Under the pieces are notes generated by a model. It saw only the letters and a list, made by a program, of their open reading frames with translations. It had not been told where the DNA came from and searched no databases. The translations under genes and the position numbers were made by a program. DNA of 64,000 nucleotides from Candidatus Pelagibacter communis (GTDB lineage: Bacteria; Pseudomonadota; Alphaproteobacteria; Pelagibacterales; Pelagibacteraceae), in contig NZ_LANA01000001.1 of assembly GCF_012932795.1 (NCBI RefSeq), forward strand, positions 1 through 64,000, read 5' to 3'. This document shows positions 18,181 through 26,767 of this stretch, in pieces. Each line of letters opens with the position of its first letter. Position 1 is the first letter of the stretch.

Positions 18181-19531
18181 AGAATTTGACTATACTAAAC
18201 TAAAGCATGCTACTTCTGTAGATCAATCAGATCGAGAAGTACCATATAACTTAAGACAAAGTGGACCAACAAAAGTTGAAATGTTAATTTCAACAAGAGT
18301 AAGAAAATCTCCATACTGGCATCTATCAATGGAAGCTGGTTGTTGGAGAGCAACTGTTTACAATCGTATTTATCATCCAAGAGGTTACGTAAAACCAGAA
18401 GATGGTGGAGCGATGGTTGAATACGAAGCGATTAAAAATCATGTTACTATGTGGAATGTTGCTGTTGAAAGACAAATTAGAGTTAAAGGTCCTGATGCAG
18501 AAAAATTTACTGACTACGTAATAACTAGAGATGCAACTAAAATCTCACCTATGAGAGCAAGATATGTAATTTTATGTAATGCTTATGGTGGTGTTTTAAA
18601 CGATCCTATTCTTCTTAGAATTTCAAAAGATGAATTTTGGTTCTCATTATCAGACTCTGATATTGGAATGTATCTTCAGGGTGTTAACGCTGATGGGAGA
18701 TTTAATTGTACTGTTGAAGAAATTGATGTTTGTCCGGTACAAATTCAAGGACCTAAATCAAAAGCTTTAATGAAAGATCTTTGTGGAGATCAGCTTGATT
18801 TTGACAATATGCCTTTCTATGGTTTAGCTGAGGTTAAAATTGGTGGAAGAAGTTGTGTTATCTCACAATCTGGTTTCTCAGGTGAGGCTGGTTATGAAAT
18901 CTACTTAAGAGAAGCAACTAAATATGCTGATGATATGTGGAACGCAGTTCTTGAGGCAGGAAAAAAACATAGCTTAATGGTTATCGCTCCTGCTCACCAT
19001 AGAAGAATTCAAGCAGGAATTCTTTCTTGGGGACAAGATATGGACGCACAACATAATCCTTTTCAGTGTAACCTTGGCTATCAAGTATCATTATCTGGTA
19101 AAGGCGAGTGGAATAAAAAAGCTGACTATGTTGGTAAAGCTGCACTAGAGAAGATGGGTGCAGAACTTAAGGATGGTAAAAAACCTTACAAACTTCAGTT
19201 AGTAGGTCTTGAATTGGGTGGAAAACCAATTGAGGAATATGCTCCAGATTTTTGGCTAGTGTCAGCTGAAAGTGGTGGAGATCCTGTAGGATTTATCACA
19301 TCACCTTGGTATCACCCTGAAAAAGGTCAAAATATTGCAATGGGATATGTGCCATTTGATGGAACATTAAATGCCAATGGTTTCCCAAAAGCTAAAGTTG
19401 GAACTAAATATAAAGTTCACTTACCAGCTAAATATTCTGATACACCAGGAACGCCTGTTGATGCAGTGGTAGTGGATATTCCATTTACAGAATCTTATAA
19501 CGCAAATACAAGAGAAGTCGTTAAAGGTTAA
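18173..19531 (+). CDS. GcvT-family folate-dependent demethylase (DmdA-related)
   Basis: A 452-residue stand-alone GcvT-fold protein, longer than DmdA or GcvT (about 365-370). Motifs include RVRKSPYWHLSMEAGCWR, a TVYN segment like DmdA, GFSGEAGYEIYLREA, HRRIQAGILSWGQDM and the final FTESYNANTREVVK. GcvT-fold enzymes of this kind move methyl groups from S-, N- or O-methyl substrates to tetrahydrofolate. The coupled MetF-like gene supports methyl-folate as product. The substrate is not readable: DMSP, a methylated amine or an aromatic ether are possible. A GC-rich hairpin follows the stop. Confidence 0.85.
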   Translation: MSKEFDYTKLKHATSVDQSDREVPYNLRQSGPTKVEMLISTRVRKSPYWHLSMEAGCWRATVYNRIYHPRGYVKPEDGGAMVEYEAIKNHVTMWNVAVERQIRVKGPDAEKFTDYVITRDATKISPMRARYVILCNAYGGVLNDPILLRISKDEFWFSLSDSDIGMYLQGVNADGRFNCTVEEIDVCPVQIQGPKSKALMKDLCGDQLDFDNMPFYGLAEVKIGGRSCVISQSGFSGEAGYEIYLREATKYADDMWNAVLEAGKKHSLMVIAPAHHRRIQAGILSWGQDMDAQHNPFQCNLGYQVSLSGKGEWNKKADYVGKAALEKMGAELKDGKKPYKLQLVGLELGGKPIEEYAPDFWLVSAESGGDPVGFITSPWYHPEKGQNIAMGYVPFDGTLNANGFPKAKVGTKYKVHLPAKYSDTPGTPVDAVVVDIPFTESYNANTREVVKG

Positions 19532-19542
19532 ATTAATTACTT

Positions 19543-19564
19543 GGGGGAGATTAACTTCTCCCCC
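19543..19564 (+). terminator. GC-rich hairpin after the demethylase gene
   Basis: GGGGGAGA (19543-19550) and TCTCCCCC (19557-19564) form a perfect 8-bp stem with a six-base loop, 11 bases after the stop. It is the most GC-rich element in this AT-rich window. There is no T-run after it; CATTAATAATG follows and contains the next start codon. It could be a terminator, an mRNA-stabilising stem or a block to read-through into the small membrane-protein genes. Confidence 0.55.
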
Positions 19565-19572
19565 CATTAATA

Positions 19573-19683
19573 ATGACAAAATCATTTCTAATAGCTGTTT
19601 GCATAATAATTATAATTGCTTTAATATTCTTTCCACTATTAGTTTCTTATAAAGCGCAGAAAAATAGTAAAAAAAACAAATAA
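19573..19683 (+). CDS. 36-residue single-helix membrane peptide
   Basis: A short reading frame: MTKSFLIAVCIIIIIALIFF, then PLLVSYKAQKNSKKNK. It has one transmembrane helix flanked by a basic C-terminal tail, the form of many small inner-membrane proteins. The stop shares a base with the start of the Yip1-like gene (TAATG), which indicates translational coupling and supports it being real. Function unknown. Confidence 0.5.
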   Translation: MTKSFLIAVCIIIIIALIFFPLLVSYKAQKNSKKNK

Positions 19684-20228
19684 TGTTTGGTCAATTTTTA
19701 AATATAATTGTTCGGTCTATTAAATTAGATAAAACTCTTTACAAAGATAATAAAAACTTTGGTGAGGCTGCAATATATTTTTCAGGTCTTATAATGATAT
19801 TAGATGGCATAGCAGGTGCCATTGCAGCAAATACTGTTATTAAAACTGCCGTTGCAATGTCTGGTTTAACAGCAATTCTTACATGGTTTGTTTGGGGACT
19901 TTTTATTTATGTGATCGGTGTAAAATTATTTCCAGATAAAGAAACAAAAGTTCCATTTAAAAAAGTATTGACGGCTGTAGGATATGCTCATGCGCCAGGT
20001 CTTTTAAGGTTTTTTGCTGTAACTCCAGATTTAATGATCCCAATAATATTTCTAACTCAATTTTGGATATTTGCAGGATTAATCATTTCAACAAAACAGG
20101 TTTTAAGTTTAAACTCTAATTTTAAATCATTTGGAATAGTCTTTTTAGCTTTTTTGATAATTGCTTTTCTTTCAATATCATTTGTGATGAGCAAAATGAA
20201 TGCTTTGCCTATAAGTAATATTAGTTAA
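19683..20228 (+). CDS. Yip1-domain membrane protein
   Basis: A 181-residue integral membrane protein with about five hydrophobic segments. The arrangement (GEAAIYFSGLIM, then WFVWGLFIYVIG, then KKVLTAVGYAHAPGLLRFF) matches bacterial YIP1-family proteins, where the conserved GYA-x-AP stretch precedes a membrane helix. No function is established for bacterial members. It is translationally coupled to the 36-residue membrane peptide and converges on the small CxxC protein gene. Confidence 0.75.
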   Translation: MFGQFLNIIVRSIKLDKTLYKDNKNFGEAAIYFSGLIMILDGIAGAIAANTVIKTAVAMSGLTAILTWFVWGLFIYVIGVKLFPDKETKVPFKKVLTAVGYAHAPGLLRFFAVTPDLMIPIIFLTQFWIFAGLIISTKQVLSLNSNFKSFGIVFLAFLIIAFLSISFVMSKMNALPISNIS

Positions 20229-20395
20229 ATCGGAAATATAGTTTTTGAAAGTTTGCAAGAATTACAGGTTTTAAATCCTGTTAAAATTAAATTTTGAGAA
20301 ACACTCGGGTCCTCTTTTTTGCACTCTTCACAAAAATCATCTAATTGAAGAACTTCTTCATCATTATTAGTTTGATCATCATAGTCTTTAGTCAT
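20225..20395 (-). CDS. Small CxxC protein, possible zinc ribbon
   Basis: About 56 residues from the ATG at 20395 (MTKDYDDQ). It has an acidic N terminus and two cysteine pairs, FCEECKK and TCNSCKL, about 30 residues apart, which could bind one zinc. The start overlaps the end of the DUF3726 gene by eight bases, so it is the last member of the dipeptidase-like/unknown/DUF3726 operon. No family recognised. Confidence 0.65.
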   Translation of the reverse strand: MTKDYDDQTNNDEEVLQLDDFCEECKKEDPSVSQNLILTGFKTCNSCKLSKTIFPI

Positions 20396-20999
20396 TATCA
20401 GTAAGACCAGCGCCTGCTCCACCTTGTTTTAGGCTTTCATTTTCCTCAACAAAAGTTTCTTCAGAAAGCTTATAAAGTTCATTCCATTCTTTTTCTTCAA
20501 AAGAATCTCTGTTTTCTAAAACTTTTAGGTAAATATTTTCAGCAGTTTCGATAATTTCGTTTTTAATGTAATTAGAATAAATATTGTTATTAAAGTTTAA
20601 TAAAAACTCCCTGTCATCCATTTTTAGAAATATTCTTTTACCAATCACTTCAGCTGCCCTACTTACAAATGGTAAGAAAAGTAATGGATATGAGACTTTT
20701 TTAAAAGTTATCTCTTTTAAAGTTTCTAAAGTTTTAATCTGATCTAAAAAGTTTACCCCTGCAATTATCGGACAATATTCATTTTTATTAGCCTCATTAT
20801 CTTGCTTTATAATACTAATATTCTCTAACCTTAACTCTTTTTTTTTCTTAAAAAAACTATTTAAGTTTTTAATTCCAGGTAAGCTAAAAATCTCAAGTAG
20901 TCTTATATTTTTTCCAATCTCCTCTGCAATCCCCCATGAATATCCAGCAGCCTTACTCGATCTTTTAGAAACTGTATCTATTTCACTTAATGATCTCAT
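20388..20999 (-). CDS. DUF3726 family protein
   Basis: A 203-residue protein whose N terminus shows the DUF3726 signature: MRSLSEIDTVSKRSSKAAGY, then SWGIAEEIGKNIRLLE. The rest is mixed alpha/beta with an acidic C terminus (EENESLKQGGAGAGL). No function is known to me. It begins five bases after the 550-residue unknown protein gene and overlaps the small CxxC protein gene, so the products are probably made together and may form a complex. Confidence 0.78.
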   Translation of the reverse strand: MRSLSEIDTVSKRSSKAAGYSWGIAEEIGKNIRLLEIFSLPGIKNLNSFFKKKKELRLENISIIKQDNEANKNEYCPIIAGVNFLDQIKTLETLKEITFKKVSYPLLFLPFVSRAAEVIGKRIFLKMDDREFLLNFNNNIYSNYIKNEIIETAENIYLKVLENRDSFEEKEWNELYKLSEETFVEENESLKQGGAGAGLTDND

Positions 21000-21004
21000 G
21001 TTGA

Positions 21005-22657
21005 CTAATTATAAACCCAATGCTCATCATAGTTTTTTAATTGCTCTGGTAAGGGTGCTCCTTGAAACATGCATATTCTTAACCATTTATCAGAACGTGG
21101 ATCAAATTTTAATGCTCCAAAAAATGATAACTTTAATCTCAGCATATCAATGGGCATTATTTTTTGGCCAATGGTATTATCTTGTATTTCAGAATATGGA
21201 AATTTCTCTACTATAAATGCTCTTCTAACAACGTGTCTTAATTCATTATTAGTTGATAAAAATCTAGCTATTGTCCAGCTATTTTTAGTCACTAATAACA
21301 ATTCATAAAGTTTTTTAACATCCCTTGCAATTGCTAGAGGTTGTTCTAACTCAGCGCCTACTTCATCAAATCTATTTGCTAGTCTTGGTTCTTCTTTATT
21401 TTTTGAGATAAACCAAAAATTTAAATTATTTTCGTCTTTGGCAAAATCTATCATTAAGATATCTGGATATTTTTTTTCTAAAATCAGCTTCAATTCTTCT
21501 ACTGTTCGCTCAGTTGGAATATTAAAATATCTTTCTTCTTCAGAACTCATTTCTTTAATTAACGGAGACGTTATATCATCATATGGCTCCATCATCATTG
21601 AGACAACATATTCAATGCACTCCTCACAGTATTCTTTTTCTAAAAAGAGATATAATTCATTAAAAGCATAATCTTGCTCAAAATTAAAATTATTATCTAA
21701 GTAGTCAATAAATTGATTAAGATCTTTTAATAAAAATTTAATCTTATTTATTTGATATTCGCTTTCTGTATTCCAAGAAGTGATATTCTTTATTGATTTT
21801 TTTAAACATTCTAAAAATAAGTTTTTATCTTTCTCTGATATTGTTTTTATCTCTCTTATCTTTTTTAAAGAAATTTCCCTTGCTGAAATCCAATTATTTA
21901 AAAGAGTTGGATGGTTAACAATAAATGGTGCCATTCCTAGACCCGTAGAATTTCCTATTCCTAAGCTTTTACAAATATTTATATCAAGGTTTACAGCTTT
22001 TTTGGGGTTCTTGCTTTTTGCAACGTGATTAACCTGATCAAAAGTAAATTGCCTAACCAAATAAACTAGCATCATTTCCAATCTAAAAGGGCCATATATT
22101 TCTTCTCGGTCTTTAATTCTAAACCTATCAGCTAAGCCAAATTTACCTGATCCATAAACTGCTGTGGTTCTATACAAATAACCAACACTAGATAGTAAAT
22201 CATTATCAGGCTGCTTACCTTCACTTAAACATTCAACTACATGATTGAAAACTCTAACTGATTTATTAGCTCTTGAAAGGGTTAACTCTTTATATGAAAG
22301 TCTTCCAAACTCTTGTTTAGGTACTTCGTTTTTTAATCTTTCAATATCTTGTTTTTTTGGAACACCATCAAAAAGTGTAAAGGCTGCATCCCATTTAGTA
22401 GCAATAACTCTATCTGATCTTTCACTTTCATCCAATTCGTTTGCAAAACAAATTAATGAATACACTCTATTTTTTTTATTAAATGAATAAACTGCTATAC
22501 CATAACCATGTTCGTTTAATTCAAATAAATCTCTTTTATAATCCCAGTCTTTAAACTCTTTTAAAAAACTTCTTAAAAATGAAAGTTTAGATTGATGAAA
22601 AGACCCTAGTCTAGATAGCTTCATTACTACATTAGGATTTCTTAAGGAGATATTCAT
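21005..22657 (-). CDS. Conserved 550-residue protein of unknown function
   Basis: I do not recognise a named family. It is soluble, with no signal peptide or membrane segment. Sequence blocks that look conserved are GYLYRTTAVYGSGKFG (159-174), the segment LGIGNSTGLGMAPFIVNHP (232-250), EKEYCEECIEYVV with a CEEC pair in the middle, and a C-terminal block RHVVRRAFIVEKFPYSEI followed by FDPRSDKWLR. Glycine-rich loops at about 168 and 233-241 could bind a phosphate or nucleotide, but no Walker or Rossmann pattern is clear. Its start overlaps the dipeptidase-like gene stop by four bases. Confidence 0.8.
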   Translation of the reverse strand: MNISLRNPNVVMKLSRLGSFHQSKLSFLRSFLKEFKDWDYKRDLFELNEHGYGIAVYSFNKKNRVYSLICFANELDESERSDRVIATKWDAAFTLFDGVPKKQDIERLKNEVPKQEFGRLSYKELTLSRANKSVRVFNHVVECLSEGKQPDNDLLSSVGYLYRTTAVYGSGKFGLADRFRIKDREEIYGPFRLEMMLVYLVRQFTFDQVNHVAKSKNPKKAVNLDINICKSLGIGNSTGLGMAPFIVNHPTLLNNWISAREISLKKIREIKTISEKDKNLFLECLKKSIKNITSWNTESEYQINKIKFLLKDLNQFIDYLDNNFNFEQDYAFNELYLFLEKEYCEECIEYVVSMMMEPYDDITSPLIKEMSSEEERYFNIPTERTVEELKLILEKKYPDILMIDFAKDENNLNFWFISKNKEEPRLANRFDEVGAELEQPLAIARDVKKLYELLLVTKNSWTIARFLSTNNELRHVVRRAFIVEKFPYSEIQDNTIGQKIMPIDMLRLKLSFFGALKFDPRSDKWLRICMFQGAPLPEQLKNYDEHWVYN

Positions 22658-23625
22658 TGGTTCATTTCTTTGTAAAAATTGTACCAGTTGTTTCCAAGAA
22701 TTCCATTAACTTCACTTTCTGAAAAACCAACTTTCTTAAATCCTGACTCTAAGTTTTCAAATCCTCTTGAATCTAAAAACCAATCAGGTTGTTTTGGAAA
22801 ACCCGGTCTGTTTTTTGATCCTTCTCCATAATTTTTACTTTTAGTCCAAGTACCATTTCTCATCCACTCAACAATAGTATCTGGTTGGTTTAAACAAAGA
22901 TCTGAACCAATTCCTATTTTTTCAACTCCCATAATCTCAGCTGTCTTAGCGGTCATTTCACAAAAACTTTCTAAAGAACAGTCTGTTCCATCTTTTAAAT
23001 GATGAGGGTATAAAGACAGACCCAACATTCCTTTATGTTCCGATAAAATTTTTAATAGTTCGTTTGACTTGTTTCTCTTAGCTGGATGCCAAAATGATGG
23101 GTTTGCATGAGTTACTGCAATCGGTTTTTCACTTATCTCAATTGCATCAATTGTACTTTTTTCTGCTGAATGAGACATATCTATTACAAGGCCTAGTCTA
23201 TTCATTTCTTTAATCACCTCTCTACCAAATTTAGTAACTCCACTATCTATTTTTTCATAACATCCTGTCGCTAGTAAGGATTGATTGTTATACGTAAGCT
23301 GCATAAACCTACATCCTAAATCGTAAACTTTTTCAACTAATCCAATATCGTCTTCTATAGGTGAGCAATTTTGAAAACCAAAAAAAACTGCAGTTTTATT
23401 TTCAGATTTAGCTTTTTCAATATCTTTAAAACTTTTACCGTGAAAAATTAAGTCAGAGTTTTCTGAAAAGTGATTTTCCCAATTTTTTATTACCATCTTC
23501 AATTCATCAAAATCTTCGTGATAAACAATTGTTACATGTATCGCATCAAGTCCTGCTTCTCTGTTGATCTCAAATATTTTTCTTGACCAATTGCAATACT
23601 GTAAATTATCTATTTTAAAATTCAT
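22654..23625 (-). CDS. M19 membrane-dipeptidase homologue lacking part of the metal site
   Basis: A 323-residue amidohydrolase-fold protein of peptidase family M19. It keeps DMSH (H152), THAN (H173) and GIGSDL (D242), which correspond to the H198, H219 and D288 of renal dipeptidase. The N-terminal HxD is absent (IDNLQYCNWS instead) and the bridging Glu is replaced by Gln85 in FFGFQNCSPIED. A binuclear zinc site therefore looks incomplete, and activity may differ from dipeptide hydrolysis. Length is below the usual 350-400. It leads the operon with the 550-residue, DUF3726 and CxxC proteins. Confidence 0.85.
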   Translation of the reverse strand: MNFKIDNLQYCNWSRKIFEINREAGLDAIHVTIVYHEDFDELKMVIKNWENHFSENSDLIFHGKSFKDIEKAKSENKTAVFFGFQNCSPIEDDIGLVEKVYDLGCRFMQLTYNNQSLLATGCYEKIDSGVTKFGREVIKEMNRLGLVIDMSHSAEKSTIDAIEISEKPIAVTHANPSFWHPAKRNKSNELLKILSEHKGMLGLSLYPHHLKDGTDCSLESFCEMTAKTAEIMGVEKIGIGSDLCLNQPDTIVEWMRNGTWTKSKNYGEGSKNRPGFPKQPDWFLDSRGFENLESGFKKVGFSESEVNGILGNNWYNFYKEMNQ

Positions 23626-23641
23626 AAATATTTATAACAAA

Positions 23642-24499
23642 TTATTTTTTTAGAATCTTTATAAAAATATACTTAAAAAATAGCATAGGTCTTAATAACA
23701 AGAATATCAGTAAAGAATAAAATCTTTTCAAAAAAGCAGCCCCATACCCATTTTCGTTGGTCAAATTTCTTAAAAATTTTGGTATTGGTTGGAATGTTAT
23801 AAAATTTTTTTGTTGTGGAGATTTAAAAAATTCTTGGTAATTAAGTTCATTATTTTTAAAAAATAAATATTCTCCATAATTATTAAAGCCGACTCTGAAT
23901 GGTTCGCATATTGAATAAACATTATGCATATCTAAAGGTTTGTATAAGTTGTTATTAAAATCTTTTTTTATAAAAATTAAATTTCCAATTGTTGCTTTTA
24001 TTAATTCATAGTTTTTACTTTTAGCAAAATTGTCTATCGCAAGATAACTACTTCCTATATTTCTATCCGTGTTATCTTCAAAGTTTGTATCAAATGGTAT
24101 TGTTCCATTGTACTCTATTATGATTACTTTCGGCTCTAGGACATTTAAACTTTTCCATATCAGTAAATCTGCACCATCGACATCAATAGACATGACGTCT
24201 ATTTTTTTTATACTATTTTCTAAAATGAGCTTATTTATATTATTTAACTTATAGTCAATTTTTTCGTTCAAGGTAATTATATTTTCATCTTTTTTATAAT
24301 TATTTTCGAGCTCTTTATATTTTTTTTGATCTAGCTCTACAAAACACCCCGACCAATTATTTTCATATAACAGTCTACAATTACTTAAATGAATTCCATC
24401 CCATGCACCAAATTCAAAAAAGAAACAATTCTTTTCTTTTTTTTCATTAAAAATGTTTAGTAAAAATTTATCTTCTTGATGTTGTGAATAACTATTCAT
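23642..24499 (-). CDS. FkbM-family methyltransferase
   Basis: A 285-residue protein starting MNSYSQHQEDKFLLNIF. It has an AdoMet-binding region FFFEFGAWDGIHLSNCRLLY, then CFVELDQKKYKELENNY and IDVMSIDVDGADLLIWKSL, which is the FkbM pattern. Such enzymes often O-methylate sugars in surface polysaccharides. The C terminus carries a hydrophobic, basic stretch (LLIFLLLRPMLFFKYIFIK) that may anchor it to the membrane. It is separated by 16 bases from the dipeptidase-like gene. Confidence 0.8.
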   Translation of the reverse strand: MNSYSQHQEDKFLLNIFNEKKEKNCFFFEFGAWDGIHLSNCRLLYENNWSGCFVELDQKKYKELENNYKKDENIITLNEKIDYKLNNINKLILENSIKKIDVMSIDVDGADLLIWKSLNVLEPKVIIIEYNGTIPFDTNFEDNTDRNIGSSYLAIDNFAKSKNYELIKATIGNLIFIKKDFNNNLYKPLDMHNVYSICEPFRVGFNNYGEYLFFKNNELNYQEFFKSPQQKNFITFQPIPKFLRNLTNENGYGAAFLKRFYSLLIFLLLRPMLFFKYIFIKILKK

Positions 24500-24622
24500 T
24501 ATTTATATATAACATTTCATTAATGATATTTAATTTAATTCTATGAAATAAATCATCTATTTTATTGAATTATAAGCTTTAATTTGAAATAACCCTATAG
24601 GTGATAAAAAAATTAACGCCTA

Positions 24623-25114
24623 ATGCCTAAAAATAAATCTAATAAAGTTTCTATTATTATGGGAAGTCAATCTGACTTTAAAACTATGATATTATGCCAA
24701 CAAATACTTAAAAAATTAAATATAAAATTTGAGACAAAGATTATTTCTGCACATAGAACACCTAATAGAATGTATCAATATGCTAAAAATATCGAAAAAA
24801 ATAATATCAAGGTTGTTATAGCTGGAGCAGGTGGAGCAGCACACTTACCGGGAATGATTTCAGCATTAACTTCACTTCCAGTTTTGGGGGTTCCTATTGA
24901 AAGTAAAAAACTTAGAGGACTTGATAGTCTATTATCAATCGCACAAATGCCAAAAGGAATACCTGTTGGAACATTAGCTATTGGAGAAGATGGTGCAATT
25001 AATGCTGCTTTATTAGCGGCATCTATTATTGGCTTACATGATATTTCAGTTAAAAAAAGATTAAATCAATTTAGATTAAGTCAAAGTAAATCTGTTAAGA
25101 AAAAACCAAAATAG
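24623..25114 (+). CDS. purE: N5-carboxyaminoimidazole ribonucleotide mutase
   Basis: A 163-residue class I PurE, which converts N5-CAIR to CAIR in purine synthesis. Signature: IIMGSQSDFKTM, ISAHRTPNRMYQYA, IAGAGGAAHLPGMISALT and PVLGVPIESK. It is followed nine bases later by purK, the usual partner. A perfect CCTATAGG palindrome lies in the leader at 24594-24601. Confidence 0.97.
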   Translation: MPKNKSNKVSIIMGSQSDFKTMILCQQILKKLNIKFETKIISAHRTPNRMYQYAKNIEKNNIKVVIAGAGGAAHLPGMISALTSLPVLGVPIESKKLRGLDSLLSIAQMPKGIPVGTLAIGEDGAINAALLAASIIGLHDISVKKRLNQFRLSQSKSVKKKPK

Positions 25115-25123
25115 TTTTTAAGT

Positions 25124-26170
25124 ATGTCTAAACCAATCCTTGGAATTATCGGTGGAGGCCAGTTAGGTAGTATGCTTGCTATGGCAGCACATAAATTAGA
25201 AATTAAAACTGTTATTTTTTGTGACGATATAGAAGCACCAGCTCAGAAGTTTGCTAATGATTTTGTTTATGGTGAATATAATGATCATAATAAAATTTTA
25301 GAATTTATAAACAAAGTTGATGTAATCACTTATGAATTTGAAAATATTCCATATAAAACTCTAAATGAAATTAATAAAACAAAACCTGTTTTACCGAAAC
25401 CCTCAATAAACAGAATAATTCAACACAGATTGGCTGAAAAAGACTTTATCAATAATTTAAATATAAGAACAACAAGATATATTTCTATTAAAAAAAGATC
25501 TGAAATGAACTCTGTACAAGATCTACTACCTGCCTTACTAAAAACTGTCACTTTAGGGTATGATGGCAAAGGACAATACCCCATTAATAGTTTAGAAAAA
25601 TTAGACTCAATTAATATTGACTATTCAAAAGGCTATATTTTAGAAAAATTAGTTAAACTAAAAAAAGAAATTTCAATAATCATAACAAGATTCGAAAATC
25701 AAAAATATGAAATTTACGAACCTATTGAAAATATTCATGAAAATCAGATTTTAAGGAATTCAAAAATTCCAGCTGAAATTAGTGATAAAATTTTCAAACA
25801 ATCTAAACTATGGGCAACTCAAATTGCTGAAGAATTAAAATACGTTGGAACTTTATGTGTTGAATTTTTTATTGATAGAAATGATAATCTTTATGTAAAT
25901 GAAATAGCGCCAAGAGTTCATAATTCAGGACACTTAACGATTAATGCCTTTAACATAAGTCAATTTGAAAATCATATAAGAGCTGTTTGTAGACTAGAAC
26001 AAATTCCAATAAAAAAATTGTCTAATGCTAAGATGACAAATATCATTGGCAAAGAAATTATAAGTTATAGAAATAAACAGTATACTGAAAATGAATTTTT
26101 CTTTGATTATTCAAAGAAAGAAATTAAACAAAAAAGAAAAATGGGCCATTTAACAACGCTCCTTAGTTAA
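25124..26170 (+). CDS. purK: N5-carboxyaminoimidazole ribonucleotide synthase
   Basis: A 348-residue ATP-grasp enzyme that uses ATP and bicarbonate to make N5-CAIR from AIR. Evidence: LGIIGGGQLGSMLAMAAHKL, VDVITYEFENIPYKTL, KTVTLGYDGKGQYPI, and NEIAPRVHNSGHLTINA with the ATP-grasp catalytic residues. It forms an operon with purE. Length is typical. Confidence 0.96.
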   Translation: MSKPILGIIGGGQLGSMLAMAAHKLEIKTVIFCDDIEAPAQKFANDFVYGEYNDHNKILEFINKVDVITYEFENIPYKTLNEINKTKPVLPKPSINRIIQHRLAEKDFINNLNIRTTRYISIKKRSEMNSVQDLLPALLKTVTLGYDGKGQYPINSLEKLDSINIDYSKGYILEKLVKLKKEISIIITRFENQKYEIYEPIENIHENQILRNSKIPAEISDKIFKQSKLWATQIAEELKYVGTLCVEFFIDRNDNLYVNEIAPRVHNSGHLTINAFNISQFENHIRAVCRLEQIPIKKLSNAKMTNIIGKEIISYRNKQYTENEFFFDYSKKEIKQKRKMGHLTTLLS

Positions 26171-26181
26171 ATATTTTAAAA

Positions 26182-26649
26182 ATGTTAAAATCAATAGAAG
26201 ATAATTTCGACGATCCAGAGGTACATTCGCTTCTCATCAAGCATTTTATTGAGTTAAGATCTGTATCACCTGAAGATAGTTGTCACGTACTAGATATAGA
26301 TGGGTTAAAAAATCCTTCTATTAAATTTTGGAGCCTATGGGATGGAAATCATCTTATGGGAATTGGTGCATTAAAGTTTCTTGATAAAGAACATGGTGAG
26401 TTTAAGTCAATAAGAGTTAATGATAAATTTAGAGGCAAGGGAAACGGCTTAAAGGTAATAAATCACTTAATTAATGAGGCAAAAAAAATCAATATTAAAA
26501 GATTAAGTCTAGAAACTGGTGCAGGTGACTTCTTTTTAGCTGCTAGAAAACTGTTCAATAAATCTGGGTTTGAAACCTGTAAGCCTTTTTCTCATTATAG
26601 GAATAATATCAATTCTGTTTATATGACTATGCTAATTAACAACAAATAA
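26182..26649 (+). CDS. GNAT-family N-acetyltransferase
   Basis: A 155-residue acetyltransferase. The acetyl-CoA loop is FRGKGNGLKVINHLI, preceded by GALKFLDKEHGEFKSIRV and followed by LSLETGAGDFFLAARKLFNK and GFETCKPFSHY. This is the pattern of small GNAT proteins with unknown acceptors. It follows purK by 11 bases and is probably cotranscribed. Confidence 0.88.
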   Translation: MLKSIEDNFDDPEVHSLLIKHFIELRSVSPEDSCHVLDIDGLKNPSIKFWSLWDGNHLMGIGALKFLDKEHGEFKSIRVNDKFRGKGNGLKVINHLINEAKKINIKRLSLETGAGDFFLAARKLFNKSGFETCKPFSHYRNNINSVYMTMLINNK

Positions 26650-26767
26650 GTCTTTAATTATTCAATATTGTAAATTTAGTTGACAAAACCCTATAAAATC
26701 TAAACAAAGCGATAATTACTTAATTATAAGTAATAAATGTAACATAACAAAAAGTAAGAAGATAAAT

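Noticed and set aside
24594-24601. CCTATAGG palindrome before purE as a PurR-type operator
   Set aside because: An eight-base palindrome is expected by chance, and no second copy or purR gene is seen here.
26680-26716. TTGACA and GATAAT upstream of the cold-shock gene as a promoter
   Set aside because: Spacing from TTGACA to GATAAT is 25 bases and to TATAAA is six, neither compatible with a standard promoter.
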